Source: Zingiber officinale
Lineage: Eukaryota > Streptophyta > Magnoliopsida > Zingiberales > Zingiberaceae
Assembly (NCBI RefSeq): GCF_018446385.1
Contig: NC_056000.1
Location: forward strand, 51,430,722-51,494,721
Direction: 5' to 3'
DNA length: 64,000 nt
Of this stretch, positions 35,637-46,442 are shown piece by piece. How positions within the stretch are numbered: position 1 is the first letter of the stretch; each line of letters begins with the position of its first letter. The notes beneath the pieces are model-generated. The model worked only from the letters and a program-made list of their open reading frames with translations, made no database searches and had not been told where the DNA came from. The position numbers were made by a program, and so were the translations under genes.

Positions 35637-37484
35637 CTAATCTCCTCGTACTTCACCGATCTTGTCCTCGACCGGGAATTTGATCTTCTGGTAGAACGTC
35701 GACACAACAGCTCGGAATTCGCTTAACGCCGGTCGCCCCAGTATCACGTTGTAGGACGAAGGGGAGTCGACTACCACAAAGTTTGTTGTCCTTGTTCTCC
35801 GGAGCGGTTCTTCCCCTAAGGAGATAGCCAGTCTTACCTGTCCGACCAGGAGAACCTCGTTGCCCGTAAACCCATAGAGGGGGGTTGTCATGGGCAGCAG
35901 CTCGGCTTGATCGATTTGTAGTTGATCAAAGGCCTTTCTGAAGATGATGTTGACCGAGCTGCCAGTATCAATGAAGATACGATGGATGACGTAGTTGGCT
36001 ATCACCGCTTTGATGATAAGGGCATCATCATGCGGCACTTCAACTCCCTCAAGATCCTTGGGCCCGAAACTGATCTCGGGCCCGCTCGCCTTTTCTTGAC
36101 TGCAACCCACCTCATGGATTCTGAGTTGCCGGGCGCTTGCCTTTCTTGCCCTGTGTGAATCTCCTCCGGTCGGCCCACCCGCAATAATATTGATTTCTCC
36201 CCGGGAGGTGTTGTTTCTGTTCTCCTCTTCCCGAGCGGACTGCCTAGGTCGCTCATTGGACCGAGAATGATCTTCATGCCTTGGAGGGAAGCGCTGTTCG
36301 GGAGATCTCCTATATGTTCGCCGACCGGACTCTTGATGCCGCTGCCGGCGGTCGGGCGAAGGCGGTCGACGCGGGCCACCCCGTCGTACGGGATGGGTGA
36401 TTGAAGGCAGGCCCCGACAGTCGCGGGTGTTGTGGGAGTCAGTATTATGGAAAGAGCAAAACATTGGGGTCCATACCCTCTTTTTCTTCATCTTTGACCG
36501 CTCGGTCGCTACCTCTTGGACCACCGGGGACTTCACATGATGTGCCCGGGATGCCTCAACTCTTGGTCCTCTTGGTGGCTGATGGGCAGCGGGCTGCTTC
36601 CGTTCGGCATGAGTTCCCTTCCGTCGGGCAGCCTCCACCTCTTCCACGTTTATATACTCATTCGCCCGGTGTAACATGTGGTCGTAGTCTCTGGGCGGTT
36701 TGCGAATGAGCGCGCGGAAGAAGTCCCCTTCCACGAGGCCTTGCGTGAAGGCGTTTACCATTGTCTCCGAGGTGGTTGTGGGGATGTCCACCGCTACCTG
36801 ATTAAATCGCTGTATATACGCCCGGAGAGATTCTCTTGGTTCTTGTTTGATGGTGAACAGGCTGACGCTTGTCCTTTGATAACGTCGGCTGCTCGCAAAG
36901 TGATGAAGAAATGCCGTTCGGAACTCCTGGAAACTAGTGATAGAGCCGTCCGGCAACCTCCGAAACCACCTATGTGCAGATTCCGATAGAGTGGTGAGAA
37001 ATACCCGACACTTTACGCCATCGGAGTACTGATGCAAGGTGGCGATGCTGTCGAACTTCCCCAAATGATCGTCGGGGTCGGTCGTCCCATTGTAAGCTCC
37101 GATCGGCGGTGGTGTGTAGTATTTTGGTAACGGATCCCGATGTATGGCTTCAGAGAACTGTCGGTGAACCTGCTCGGGCGGTGCGTTCGCTCGGGGAGCT
37201 TTGCCCTTCCTATGATCCCGAACGGGAGGCTCATCAGATGAAGATCCTTGCTCTTCTAGGGGAGTACGGAAGAGTGCCTGAGGGAACCCTCCTGTTGAAA
37301 CATATTCCGGGCGGTCTGCTTGCGCCGCCCGGCCTGCTGAAGCCGAGGTTGTTTGCTGTTGCGCTCGCTCAGCTTGTGCTTTCTCCTTTTGCTGCGCCAC
37401 TATCTTGGCTGCCCTCGCCTCGACTATAGCGTCCAACTCTTCTTGTGAGAGTACCACGGTATGTAGTCTTCCAGCCTCGTCCAT
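35637..37484 (-). CDS. Tat Gag-protease
   Basis: 615 residues from an ATG 27 bases after the primer site. It begins MDEAGRL. The Gag domain (retrotransposon gag, PF03732 style) runs about residues 130-270 with DPDDHLGKFDSIATLHQYSD and WFRRLPDGSITSFQEFRTAF. A variant zinc knuckle (CSFHNTDSHNTRDC, His in place of the second Cys) follows. The aspartic protease active site is IDTGSSVNII, and the frame ends near SYNVILGRPAL with a TAG. In relatives this frame normally continues into RT, so the TAG is probably a nonsense mutation of a Gln codon. The Gag-protease part itself is intact. Confidence 0.88.
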   Translation of the reverse strand: MDEAGRLHTVVLSQEELDAIVEARAAKIVAQQKEKAQAERAQQQTTSASAGRAAQADRPEYVSTGGFPQALFRTPLEEQGSSSDEPPVRDHRKGKAPRANAPPEQVHRQFSEAIHRDPLPKYYTPPPIGAYNGTTDPDDHLGKFDSIATLHQYSDGVKCRVFLTTLSESAHRWFRRLPDGSITSFQEFRTAFLHHFASSRRYQRTSVSLFTIKQEPRESLRAYIQRFNQVAVDIPTTTSETMVNAFTQGLVEGDFFRALIRKPPRDYDHMLHRANEYINVEEVEAARRKGTHAERKQPAAHQPPRGPRVEASRAHHVKSPVVQEVATERSKMKKKRVWTPMFCSFHNTDSHNTRDCRGLPSITHPVRRGGPRRPPSPDRRQRHQESGRRTYRRSPEQRFPPRHEDHSRSNERPRQSAREEENRNNTSRGEINIIAGGPTGGDSHRARKASARQLRIHEVGCSQEKASGPEISFGPKDLEGVEVPHDDALIIKAVIANYVIHRIFIDTGSSVNIIFRKAFDQLQIDQAELLPMTTPLYGFTGNEVLLVGQVRLAISLGEEPLRRTRTTNFVVVDSPSSYNVILGRPALSEFRAVVSTFYQKIKFPVEDKIGEVRGD

Positions 37485-37510
37485 TGCCTCTGCTCGGATG
37501 CAGGTGCGTT

Positions 37511-37528
37511 CCCACAGACGGCGCCAAA
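37511..37528 (-). other. Primer binding site of the Tat element
   Basis: On the minus strand, TTTGGCGCCGTCTGTGGG, one base after the LTR. TGGCGCC-type sites are usual in this group. Confidence 0.8.
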
Positions 37529-37529
37529 T

Positions 37530-38190
37530 TGATCCTGTCCGAACTAGGAGTCAACGGACGCTGGGCGCTCCCTGCTGGATCCTCGAGTGCTCCGGCGAAC
37601 CTGCAACAAAACCGAGCCGGGAGGGGTGTCCCGGCGACGGCCCTCCGACGCTCAAGTCAGGCGAGGAATAACAAAGAGGTGGCTTCAGAGATTCAGACCA
37701 GCGTACCTCCGGTGAAGAAATGGAGACCTTATATAGACCTCTCGAAGGAGCCTGGGCGCGCCAATCAAAGCAATCACCTGCTTTCGACCATGCCCAGGTA
37801 TGGGTCTGTCAGAAGGGCATCCATAAGGCCATACTGCTACTGTATCGACCTCTCCATGATGTGACGGCAAGACCCTCTATCGTGAAATCTTGTGTACGGC
37901 ATAATCATCAGACATGCCTTTGCTGACATCCCATATCCCGAGCCGAACGAATAGGCCGCTCGGCTAACCTTTGTATCCTCGCCCTTATCCTGGCCGAACG
38001 GACCACCCGCTCGGCCATTCAGTCCTCCCGCCTTGGCGTCGGAAACCCAAGCCTATGGCTAGGTTATCTCTGGCTCCGCTCGGACCTGCTCAACTGCTTG
38101 ACGCGGCCATTACCCGCTTAGTCAGCCCTCCATCCGTCCTCAGGCTGGGACCCTTCAGGAAGTGGGTCCCCCATTCTTACCGCCGGATCA
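37530..38190 (-). repeat. 5' LTR of the Tat element
   Basis: 661 bp with plus-strand ends TGATCC and GGATCA. Few differences from the 3' LTR, so the insertion is comparatively young. Confidence 0.88.
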
Positions 38191-38475
38191 CCTTTGATTA
38201 TTATTTTCCATTTTTTCAATGAAGTACTAACTTTACTTTTTTAAAATATAATTTAAAATTCCTTTCATTTGCCACTTTATTTGCAAATTTTGTGCATTTA
38301 TTAATTAGGTGAGACTCTATTATTGTGATCATTGGTAATTTTATTTAACAATCAAATCTCTTTTTGCTTGATTAAGTTTTATCACATATTGATTAATTAG
38401 AGAGACACACACAATTACACAAACAAATTCCATTATTCGTATGTCTGATGGCATTTGAATAGAAAGATCTCATCA

Positions 38476-38787
38476 TCACCAACGCCCTCCAAAATAGTCA
38501 GGAATAAACATCCACCAACGGTCCAGGAGTTCAAGACGATAATTGATTTTAGTTATCTTCACATCCGTGAAAACATCTAAAAACAATAAAATTTGTTGTC
38601 ATTTTTTTCAGTTTTCTTTTAAAAAAAATAAGAATGGCTTTTTATAAGAAGGAATACTTACGATAATTAGAAGCTGGTGCAATTGATGGAGAAATTCTTA
38701 TTGAAACAGTGGGAGACACCAATACAATGACAGTTAGAATAAGGATGAAGATTGGAGACCACAAATAAGACTACTTTTTTGAGTCAT
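38476..38787 (-). pseudogene. Small secreted peptide gene, paralog A (frameshifted)
   Basis: Same two-exon structure as the gene at 51783-52068. Exon 1 runs 38787-38662, a GTAAGT...TTTTAG intron 38661-38577 (85 bp) and exon 2 38576-38476. One base is missing near 38754 within the signal peptide, where paralog B has an extra A, and this shifts the frame. Exon 2 remains open and ends in TGA, with the conserved features D.KITK.NY.LEL and WW followed by an aromatic-rich end. TATA-like tatataac lies upstream near 38855. Confidence 0.65.
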
Positions 38788-39287
38788 AATGGGCTCTTTG
38801 TTTGTTTTCTTGAGTATCAATATTTAGTTTGACTCAATGAAGTTGTTATATAGGGATAAACTAAGAGATAACTCATATTGTCATGGGAGTTAGTATGCAA
38901 TTGAATTTTCTCTATTAAACCGATCTAAGGGCACGTTAACTCATGGATTAGATTAAATTAATTTAGGTTATTTAACAAGTAGATCTTGAAGAGATCTCAT
39001 TTAAGATGTGCATGTTTACCTAATTAATTTTTTTGTTAAATATCATATACCTCTGGAGTATAGCTTATGCATGCTCAAAGTCGATCTATGAATATTAGTC
39101 CTTAGTGAAATTCAAATCCTAATTTATACTTAGTTGTCTCTCTAAATGTTGTCACTGCACTACATCGATGTGGTGTGTATTTGATGTAAAATGTAATGAA
39201 ACTTTAAATCAAATTATATGATTGGAATTCAAAACAAATTATTTGAATCTTTAGAATGAAAAATCACAACTCACCTAGTCATAAATT
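38788..39287. other. 5' flank of peptide pseudogene A
   Basis: AT-rich sequence shared with 59332-59850. No other gene seen. Confidence 0.5.
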
Positions 39288-40279
39288 TGTTGGAAAATTA
39301 GGTTGGTGATTATTAGGGATAAGACGGCTATTTCGTGAGTAGATCGTCGTAAAGTAATTTCTAGAGTGAATGAGAAATTAATGTTTAATAAAGGGTTGCT
39401 CCGTTATAATCTGATGGAAATTTAATTCGTATACGAGTTGAATTCATGGATGAATGCTAACTCGGAGTATGTGAAACCATTGAGGGGTATAAAATTATAA
39501 TTAATTTCATTGATTAATTTATTGATTGATTAAAAGTTTAATAATTGTGATATTAATTAATTGATTAATTAATATTTATTAAGTAAATAGTTAATCATAT
39601 TAATCAATTAAATTACTCATAATGAAAAGGTTTAAGGGAAAAGAAACATCCCATATCCTTTCACTTTTTAGAAGAAATCTTTCACCTCTGGACAGTAACA
39701 CTTCATCCCTATAAAATAAATCTCATTCCTTTCACTCAATTCTAACTCAATTCTCAAGTTATGAATTCTCCTCTTGGATTCTATTCTCTCTCTCCTCTCT
39801 TAAGAATTTCAAGGCTTCGAAAGTTCGACAGAACTCGAAATTTGGAGTGTTCCTATTTCGAGATGTAAGTCATTGTATCTTGGGAGACGATTACCAATAA
39901 ACTATAAGCATCTGGACGGGGCAATATCATCTTAAGGAAAGAAGACCTAGCCTTCACTTCGACCTTAATACTCTTATCCTTAGGGATAAGTTTACCCAAA
40001 GGAGTTGTGTCGATATTCGAAGGGATAACTCGACGACCGACAAGATTAAGTCGGTAGTGATGATACCAAGAAAGGTATGTCTCTTACCCGGAGGGGTATT
40101 TCGATAACCAAAAAGGGATGTCGAGAGTATAAATGGGACAAGGTTCATATCGTCATACCGAGTTCCACCGGTTAGAGTCATTGACTCATCATCAAGATGA
40201 CTAACCGGGCCCAACTGTTGGATCTCAATACCGAAGGCCCATATACCCATAATTTTTCTTTGAGGAAAAATATTCAACA
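39288..40279 (+). mobile_element. Solo LTR in segment A
   Basis: 992 bp, TGTTGGAAAATTAGG to GGAAAAATATTCAACA, flanked by aaatt (39283-39287 and 40280-40284). TATA-like ctataaaataa lies near 39708. Segment B near 59850 lacks it. Orientation is inferred from the TATA and LTR style. A 109-codon frame on the minus strand is fortuitous. Confidence 0.8.
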
Positions 40280-40865
40280 AAATTTTTGTGGTTCGAAGAA
40301 CTACAATAAGAAAAATTAATAAATTCAGTGATCCTTATTGACTAGTCCTGAGGTGACTAGTCCGACCTCACAAACTTTTTCGACCGATTATCAGGATAAA
40401 TCGGGAAGCGCTCACGGTGAGCGACCAAGAAATACAACATCCTTTGGTTGCGCACCTTATTTAAAGAAAAAAAATCCTATAAATTCACTATAGTAAATGA
40501 TTAAATCATAAATATTTAGATGATAATCTAAATATTCTACCGCTATACTGTACTCACGGGTAAGAACTACAATATAAAATACTATCTAACTTCGTTGTAA
40601 ATAATTGACATCTACTTTAAAATTTTGTAATTAAAATTATTATTTTGAATTTTAAATTATTCTTTGTCATAAGATATAGTTTTCCCGATAGTGGATATAT
40701 AAAAATATATATTTTTAAAAAATATATTATAAATTTTGAAAAATTACCATATGCTTTGGCCAGTGTCTTAATAGATTAAAAATAAATAAATAAATAAATA
40801 TTTTTTTAAAAAAAAATAACTTTTCTTAAATACATACAGGTAGTTCATGAAAGTGTTGAAGATTA
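40280..40865. other. Unit A spacer
   Basis: AT-rich sequence shared with 59860-60437. No gene. Confidence 0.5.
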
Positions 40866-42137
40866 TGTGATATAACCACGCTCGGTCAAAGTCAACTAAA
40901 TTCAAATCGATTTTATCTTGAGATTTAATTTTTGGATAATATGTTTGGAAATATGTGAAAAGAGATGAAGTAAGTCAAATTGACCGGATATTTAATAATG
41001 TATGAGAAATAAGTTAAATAAATCATAGAGAATTAGATATTTGACTGATAAAATTTTAACTGGAGATTAGGTAAGGTAAAATCTAAACTCGATAGTTAGG
41101 TAAAATCTGAGTGGGTCAAAGAGAATTACATGTTGGCAAAGGAAAGTCCTAACTGTGGTTAGGCAAAGGAAAGTCCAAGTGAGTCAAGAAGGATTACATA
41201 TTGGCAAAGGAAAATCCTAACTACGGTTAGTCAAGGGAAAGTCCAAGTGAGTCAAGGAGAATCGCACGTTGACAAGAGGAAAGTCCTAACAATGGTTAGA
41301 CAAGAGAAAAATTCAAGTGGCTCAAGGAAGACCGCACTGGGCGATCGAAAGTCCAACGAAAAAGTTGGCAAAGTCTAAGTTGGTCAAAAATTGATCAGAC
41401 ACTTGGTGGAGAAGTCCCAACAGGTCACGGTTGACTGAATATTGGACAAGGGAACCTAATGTTGGTACCCCAAGGTTGTTTTAATGTGATCAAACAAGTT
41501 AGGTTAGGTCATGTTTAATCCTGTGTCTAAGTGTGCAGGAACTTAGGAGCACAAGATATCGAGCAAAAGACCCAGCTAGCGAGAAGGACGGTACGGAGAG
41601 AGTCAATGGGCTCGATGCGTTTGAGGCACGAGGTGCTGTGGAAGAGTACACGAGCGGACGAGAAGGAGGTGCACGACATTTCCAAGGGACGAGAAGCCAG
41701 GAGCGGAAGCTTGCTCGAAAAGGCCGGAAGTTGGGTTCGAGTGATGCCTATTCCGGATGGCCGAGATCACTCAAGCAAGAGCAATCGGAGTGGAAGACCC
41801 GTACCGAGACGAGCGAACCCGGAGTGGAAGGCCCGGACTGAAAAAGTCAACTTGGTTGACTTTCCTAGTCCGGGCGTCCGAAATTGAATTTTATCCGGAT
41901 TGCATTTGACCATAATCAGTTGCGAAGGGGATAAAATTTTATCCCCCTCCAGGTGCCTGGAACCCTTTCAGGAGCTCCGAGCAAGAATATATAAGCAGTC
42001 TTGCTCCCAAAGCTAAAATAACAACGTGAAATACAAAGAAACAACACTTGTGCATTTTAGTTTTTGTTTAGCTTCTTTTCTGTGCGTTCATTGATGTAAG
42101 AGGCTTCTCCACCTGAATGAGATTCTTAGTGCGATTC

Positions 42138-42875
42138 TGTTAGAACCCCAAGGTTATTTTTGGTGTGATCAACCAAGTTAGGTTAAGTCCTGTTTTGGTT
42201 TGATCCCTGTGTCTAAGTGTGCAGGAGCTTAGGAGCACAGGAAGTCGAGCGGAAGATGCGGCTAGCGAGAAGAACGGCACGGGAGAGAGCCGACGGGCTC
42301 AGTGCGTCTGAGGGACTAGGTGCCGCGGAAGAGTACACCGATGGACGAGAAGAACGCATGCGACATTCGAGGGACAAGAAATCGGGGAGGAAGACTGCTC
42401 GAGGAGAATGCCGAAATTGGATTCGGATGAGCCTTATTTCGGTTGACCGAAATCACCCAAGCGGAAGAGCGAGAGGAAGAGAAAAGAAGCTGAAACCTTA
42501 TGCTAGAAGGTGCCTTCACTGTGCATGGAAGGCGCCTTCAAGCCTTCATGGAAGGCACCTTCCAAGGTTATGGAAGGCGCCTTCGACCAAGCTGTTCGAG
42601 CCATTGCAATGGATAAAAGTTTATCCAAACGTCGCCTCGCTAGAGGCGCCTTCCAGGCCTATGGAAGACACCTTCAATCTATGAATAGAATTTCCATGAG
42701 CTATAAAAAGGCCTCTGGAACTAAAAAAATAAACATCAACTTGTGTATTCATCTCCTAGCAATAATCTGAGTGTTCAAGGATTGTAAGAGGCTTCTCCGC
42801 CTACACAAAAAAAGATTTTTCTAGTGCTGTCATTACCTTGGATTAACAACTACCCCGGTTGTAACCTAAGTGGAC
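42138..42875 (+). repeat. LTR F, 3' end missing
   Basis: Starts TGTTAGAACCCC and resembles LTR E in R-U5 but has its own U3. U3 carries repeated GGAAGGCGCCTTCC-type palindromes (about 42505-42680) and GGATAAAAGTTTATCC, then TATA box ctataaaaag at 42701. It is truncated after ggttgtaacc near 42875, so the LTR end, primer site and Gag start are missing. Confidence 0.65.
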
Positions 42876-42899
42876 ATCATTAGTAGATGCTTACTATAT

Positions 42900-43544
42900 A
42901 TCTAAAGATTTAGAATCTGTTACCTTAGAAGAAATGTTTTCAATATTTGAAGTCCATAAAATGAGATGTGTAGATACGAAGGAGCTGAAGCACAACATTA
43001 CCCTTAAGGAAAAGATGGATGAACAGGATTCAAAATCTTCTCTCGATGATGACGAAATGATAATGATGGTAAGACAATTTTAAAATGATTTAAATCTAGA
43101 AAATCTAACCATCTGCAGAGTAGAAAGAAAAGAACAATCAGATGCTACCACTGTAATGAAGAAGGGCACGTTAAAGATAACTGCCCTAAGTGAAAGATCA
43201 AGAATAAGGACAAAGGGAAGAATAAGAAGTCTGTCTAATCTAACAAGTACAAGACGCTAAAGGCAACGTGGGATGAAACGTCGTCCGAATCAGAAGTTGG
43301 AGATGTTGTCGGACTTGCATTAATGGCAAGTCATCAAGACGACGAAAACGAAGCAAGGTCGTCCAAAATGAGCATTGAGAGCATCGATGAAGGGGAAGCG
43401 ACATCAGAAGAAAGCAGCAGTTCAGGGGGAGCTACAGATAACGAGATCGACAAAGTAAGTCAGGTACGATCTTTTCCTCTCGATAAATTATTTAAATTTG
43501 TTAAGTTATTATCTAGAGAATGTTGTAAATTAGAAAAAAAATAA
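42900..43544 (+). pseudogene. Copia Gag remnant in element E/F
   Basis: Frame-shifted pieces of a SIRE-like Gag: ESVTLEEMFSIFEVHKMR near 42915, a CCHC knuckle CYHCNEEGHVKDNC near 43143, and an open piece (43323-43544) with acidic serine-rich EESSSSGG and FKFVKLLSRECCKLEKK. Residues such as LDGWNLYWVPKS near 43780 recall the Gag-Pol junction. From about 43560 to 44490 the sequence is AT-rich with no usable frame. Confidence 0.6.
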
Positions 43545-44507
43545 AGAATTAAAATTAATTCTAGTCAAAACTTGCCTATTAGAAGATTTTGAAAAGTTAA
43601 AATTAGAAAATGATTAATGAAAAATACAAATAGAAGACTTAAAAAATCATGTATTCTTAAATGTTAAAAATTAAAATATTAGGAAATATAATAAATTGAA
43701 CTGATATTTTACTTACCATAAGAGACAAATTAGAAAAATTTCTCAAAAAAATATTCCTAAGATATTTTTAATTAACCTAGATGGTTGGAACCTATATTGG
43801 GTTCCAAAGTCTTGTCTAAATTAAACTTTAATTAGACTTAGCGCTTTCAAAGAAAAAATTAAATATTTGAATTTCCTTAAAAAACTTTGTCTAGAAAGTG
43901 GTTGTTGCTCCAATAACCAAGAAGACATAGTGACTCGCTACAGCCTGGAAGCCAATTAATAAAATAAAATATTTAATTGACTAACTGATAAAGCATTTAA
44001 TTGTAATTAAATAATATTTTAAATAGTTACTCAAATTTTTTCCGATGTTTTTAATTTAGAAAATTTTTTAAAAGACTTAAAATTTTTTTTGGAAGTACCA
44101 GGTTTACTTTACCAAAATTATTTTTACAAACTTAAGAAATTATTATGTTTTTTTTGTTGATATCAAAAATATTTTTTACTTAGAATTTTTTTTCTAAATT
44201 TTTGCAATTTTTTTAAGTACTATCAAAATTTATTTTTAAAATTTTCAAAAACTTGATAAGTTTTTCAAAATGTTGAAAATTATTTTTTTAACTAAAAACT
44301 TTCCTATTTTTTTTGAGAAATTCACCCTTAGATTTCTTTTGGTACCCTATTTTTTATGTGATCAAAAGGGAGAGGGAAGATTAAGTTTAGAGGGGGTAGT
44401 TTAACCTTTTTCAATTTTTTACACTATTATTACAAAATTTATCTCTAATACTTTATGTTAGTTTACCCTCATTTAACTTGGGTTGCTCACATCAAAAAGG
44501 GGGAGAT

Positions 44508-45382
44508 TGTTAATACCCTAAGGTTGTTTTGATATGATCAAACAAGTTATGTTAGGTCCTATTGTGTTTAATCCTGTGTCTAAGTGTGCAGGAACTTAGG
44601 AGCATAAGATATCGAGCAAAAGACGCAGGAACGGAGCTAGCGAGAAGGATGGCGCAGGGAGAGAGCCGACGGGCTCGGTGCGTTTTAGGGATGAGGTGCT
44701 ATGGAAGAGTACACGGGCAGAGGAGAAGGGGCGCATAGCGTTTTCGAGGGATGCGAAGCCAAGAGCGGAAGCTTGCTCGAGAAGGTCGAAAGTTGGGTTT
44801 GGATAAGCCCTATTTCGGATGGCCGAGATCACCCAAACAAGAGCAACCAGAGCAGAAGACCCAGACCGAGGCGAGCGAAACCGGAGCAGAAGGCCCGGAT
44901 TGAAAAAGTCAACTTAGTTGACTTTCTTGGTCTAGGCACTCGGAACCCTTCTAGGCCCCTGAAATCAAATTTTATCTGGATTGCGATCCGTTGCGAAGGG
45001 GATAAAATTTTATCCCCCTCCAGGCACCCCGAGCAATACTATATAAGTAGCCTTGCTCCCAAAGCTAAAATAACAACGTGAAATACAAAGAAACAACACT
45101 TGCGCGCTTTAGTTTTTGTTTAGCTTCTTTTCTGTGCATTCTTTGTTGTAAGAGGTTTCTTCACCTGAAGGAGATTCTTAGTGTGATTCAACTTCCTTGG
45201 ATAACAACCTCTCTGGTTGTAACCAAGTAAATTCTCGGTATCTCTTTCCTTTTAGTCTTTTATTTATTCTTATGCAAGTGTTTATTTTGTTTAAGTTATA
45301 AGCCGAGAAAGGTTGTGTTTGTTTAATTTGTGCAGGGGCTATTCACCCTCACCCCTCTAGTCGGTCACCAAGGGTCCTAATA
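44508..45382 (+). repeat. 3' LTR of element E
   Basis: Preceded by a purine tract, AAAAAGGGGGAGA. Contains the perfect 20 bp palindrome GGGGATAAAATTTTATCCCC (44998-45017; also 41927-41946 in the first LTR) and TATA box ctatataag near 45039. The expected terminal CA reads TA. Confidence 0.75.
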
Positions 45383-45428
45383 CCTTAGACTCAGATTAAG
45401 TGAGCTATGGATGGACAATTCATTGGGT

Positions 45429-45887
45429 AATCGATTGACCCAAAGCTAATCGATCATATGCGTGATTGGGAATTGTTTGTCACAAGGAGAAGGCCTAAAT
45501 CGATTGGGCCAATCGATTAAATCTTCCCCAATCGATTAGGAAATCAATTGGGACAATCATTGCGAGAGCACAGAGAGGTGCTGAATCGATTGGTCGATCG
45601 ATTCAGTCCTCTCCAATCGATTGGTCAATTGATTAGAGTAGAGTTTCATAAAGCACAGTGTTGTGCTAAATTGATTGGGAAAGTGCTCAATCGATTGAGA
45701 GAAAATAGTGAGTCAACAGTGAATTTCTGAATCGATCAGGTGATCTATTAAATCTGCATAATCGATTGGGTAATTGATTGGGAGAAGCATAAAAGAATGG
45801 TTGCGAGATTTGAATGGACAAATCCAACGTGGCAATCAATTGGGAGTAAGACCAATTGATTAGGAACCCTAGATTGTGAGATAAAAG
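45429..45887 (+). promoter_or_regulatory. U3 palindrome cluster and TATA of family 2, copy A
   Basis: At least ten ATCGAT-centred palindromes (CCAATCGATTGG and variants such as CCAATTGATTGG) lie between 45429 and about 45860. They alternate with stem-loops AGCAC-agagag-GTGCT and AGCACAgtgtTGTGCT. TATA-like gataaaag follows at 45880. The copy B counterpart is at 61080-61545. Confidence 0.7.
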
Positions 45888-46442
45888 ATGTTTTCATAAG
45901 GGATTCGACACCTCTTCCTCTCCACTCTTTACCGTCGGTTCTTGGAAGATTATGAGAGAAGTGTTGCTCCATTTTCAAGTCTACAAGAGTCATTTTAAGC
46001 AAAAAGAGATTAAAAAAGCAAGGTTTTCATTTATATTGTGTATTTACACCTTATTTTCATTATATTATTGTATGTGAGCTTGTACAAGATTTCTCCACCT
46101 CTGGATTATTTCTGAGAAGGAGTGTTTTGCATAGTGGAGTGTGTGCACTGCGTGAATCCTTGGATTAGCCACTTCATGAAGATGAATTCCAAATAAATCC
46201 TAATGTTAGCATTGCTTCGAGTTTTCTGCTGCAACATATCAATGAGACGAAACGATTGGAGTTAATCACCCGCCTCTAGCTCCTAGAGTGTTTTAACAAG
46301 TGGTATCAGAGTTAGATTGCTCTTCTTGTATTAATCATTGAAAGAGCAATAAACTAGAAGAAGAAGAAGTTTTAAAGCCCTAATTTCAACAACTCAAGAG
46401 ATTATCATTCAAGGAGCTCAAGTTCAAAAATAAAGTACCAAG

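Larger units (their letters stand above)
30249..38190 (-). mobile_element. Tat-lineage Gypsy retrotransposon with antisense ORF
   Basis: Plus-strand ends are TGATCCTGTCC and CCGCCGGATCA, flanked by ccttt (30244-30248 and 38191-38195). Segment B at 58500 shows the uninterrupted target. Gag-protease and part of reverse transcriptase are on the minus strand, and a spliced ORF lies antisense between pol and the 3' LTR. A 58 bp tandem array separates the two. RNase H and integrase are missing, so an internal deletion removed part of pol. An extra antisense ORF and 3' tandem repeats are known features of Tat elements such as Grande. Confidence 0.88.
41460..45382 (+). mobile_element. Copia-like element E with LTR F nested or recombined in it
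   Basis: Begins TGTTGGTACC and ends CCTAATA, with flanks cctaa (41455-41459) and cctta (45383-45387), one mismatch. Segment B near 61036 is uninterrupted. First LTR E runs 41460-42137, then a different LTR (F) starts exactly at TGTTAG (42138), then Gag-like remnants, then LTR E again at 44508. Pol motifs are absent. Confidence 0.7.
40866..46298 (+). repeat. Family 2 5' LTR, copy A (interrupted)
   Basis: About 1.5 kb once the insertion at 41460-45382 is removed. The first part (41090-41350) has tandem units with the small hairpin CCTAAC-N4-GTTAGG. After the insertion come the ATCGAT palindrome cluster and TATA-like gataaaag at 45880. Ends ttttaaca before the primer site. Confidence 0.75.

Noticed and set aside
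35637..35639. Programmed readthrough stop between Tat protease and reverse transcriptase
   Set aside because: Relatives have one continuous frame as far as I recall, and no readthrough context is evident; a Gln to TAG mutation is simpler.
39954..40280. 108-codon minus-strand frame
   Set aside because: Lies wholly inside a solo LTR and ends at its border.
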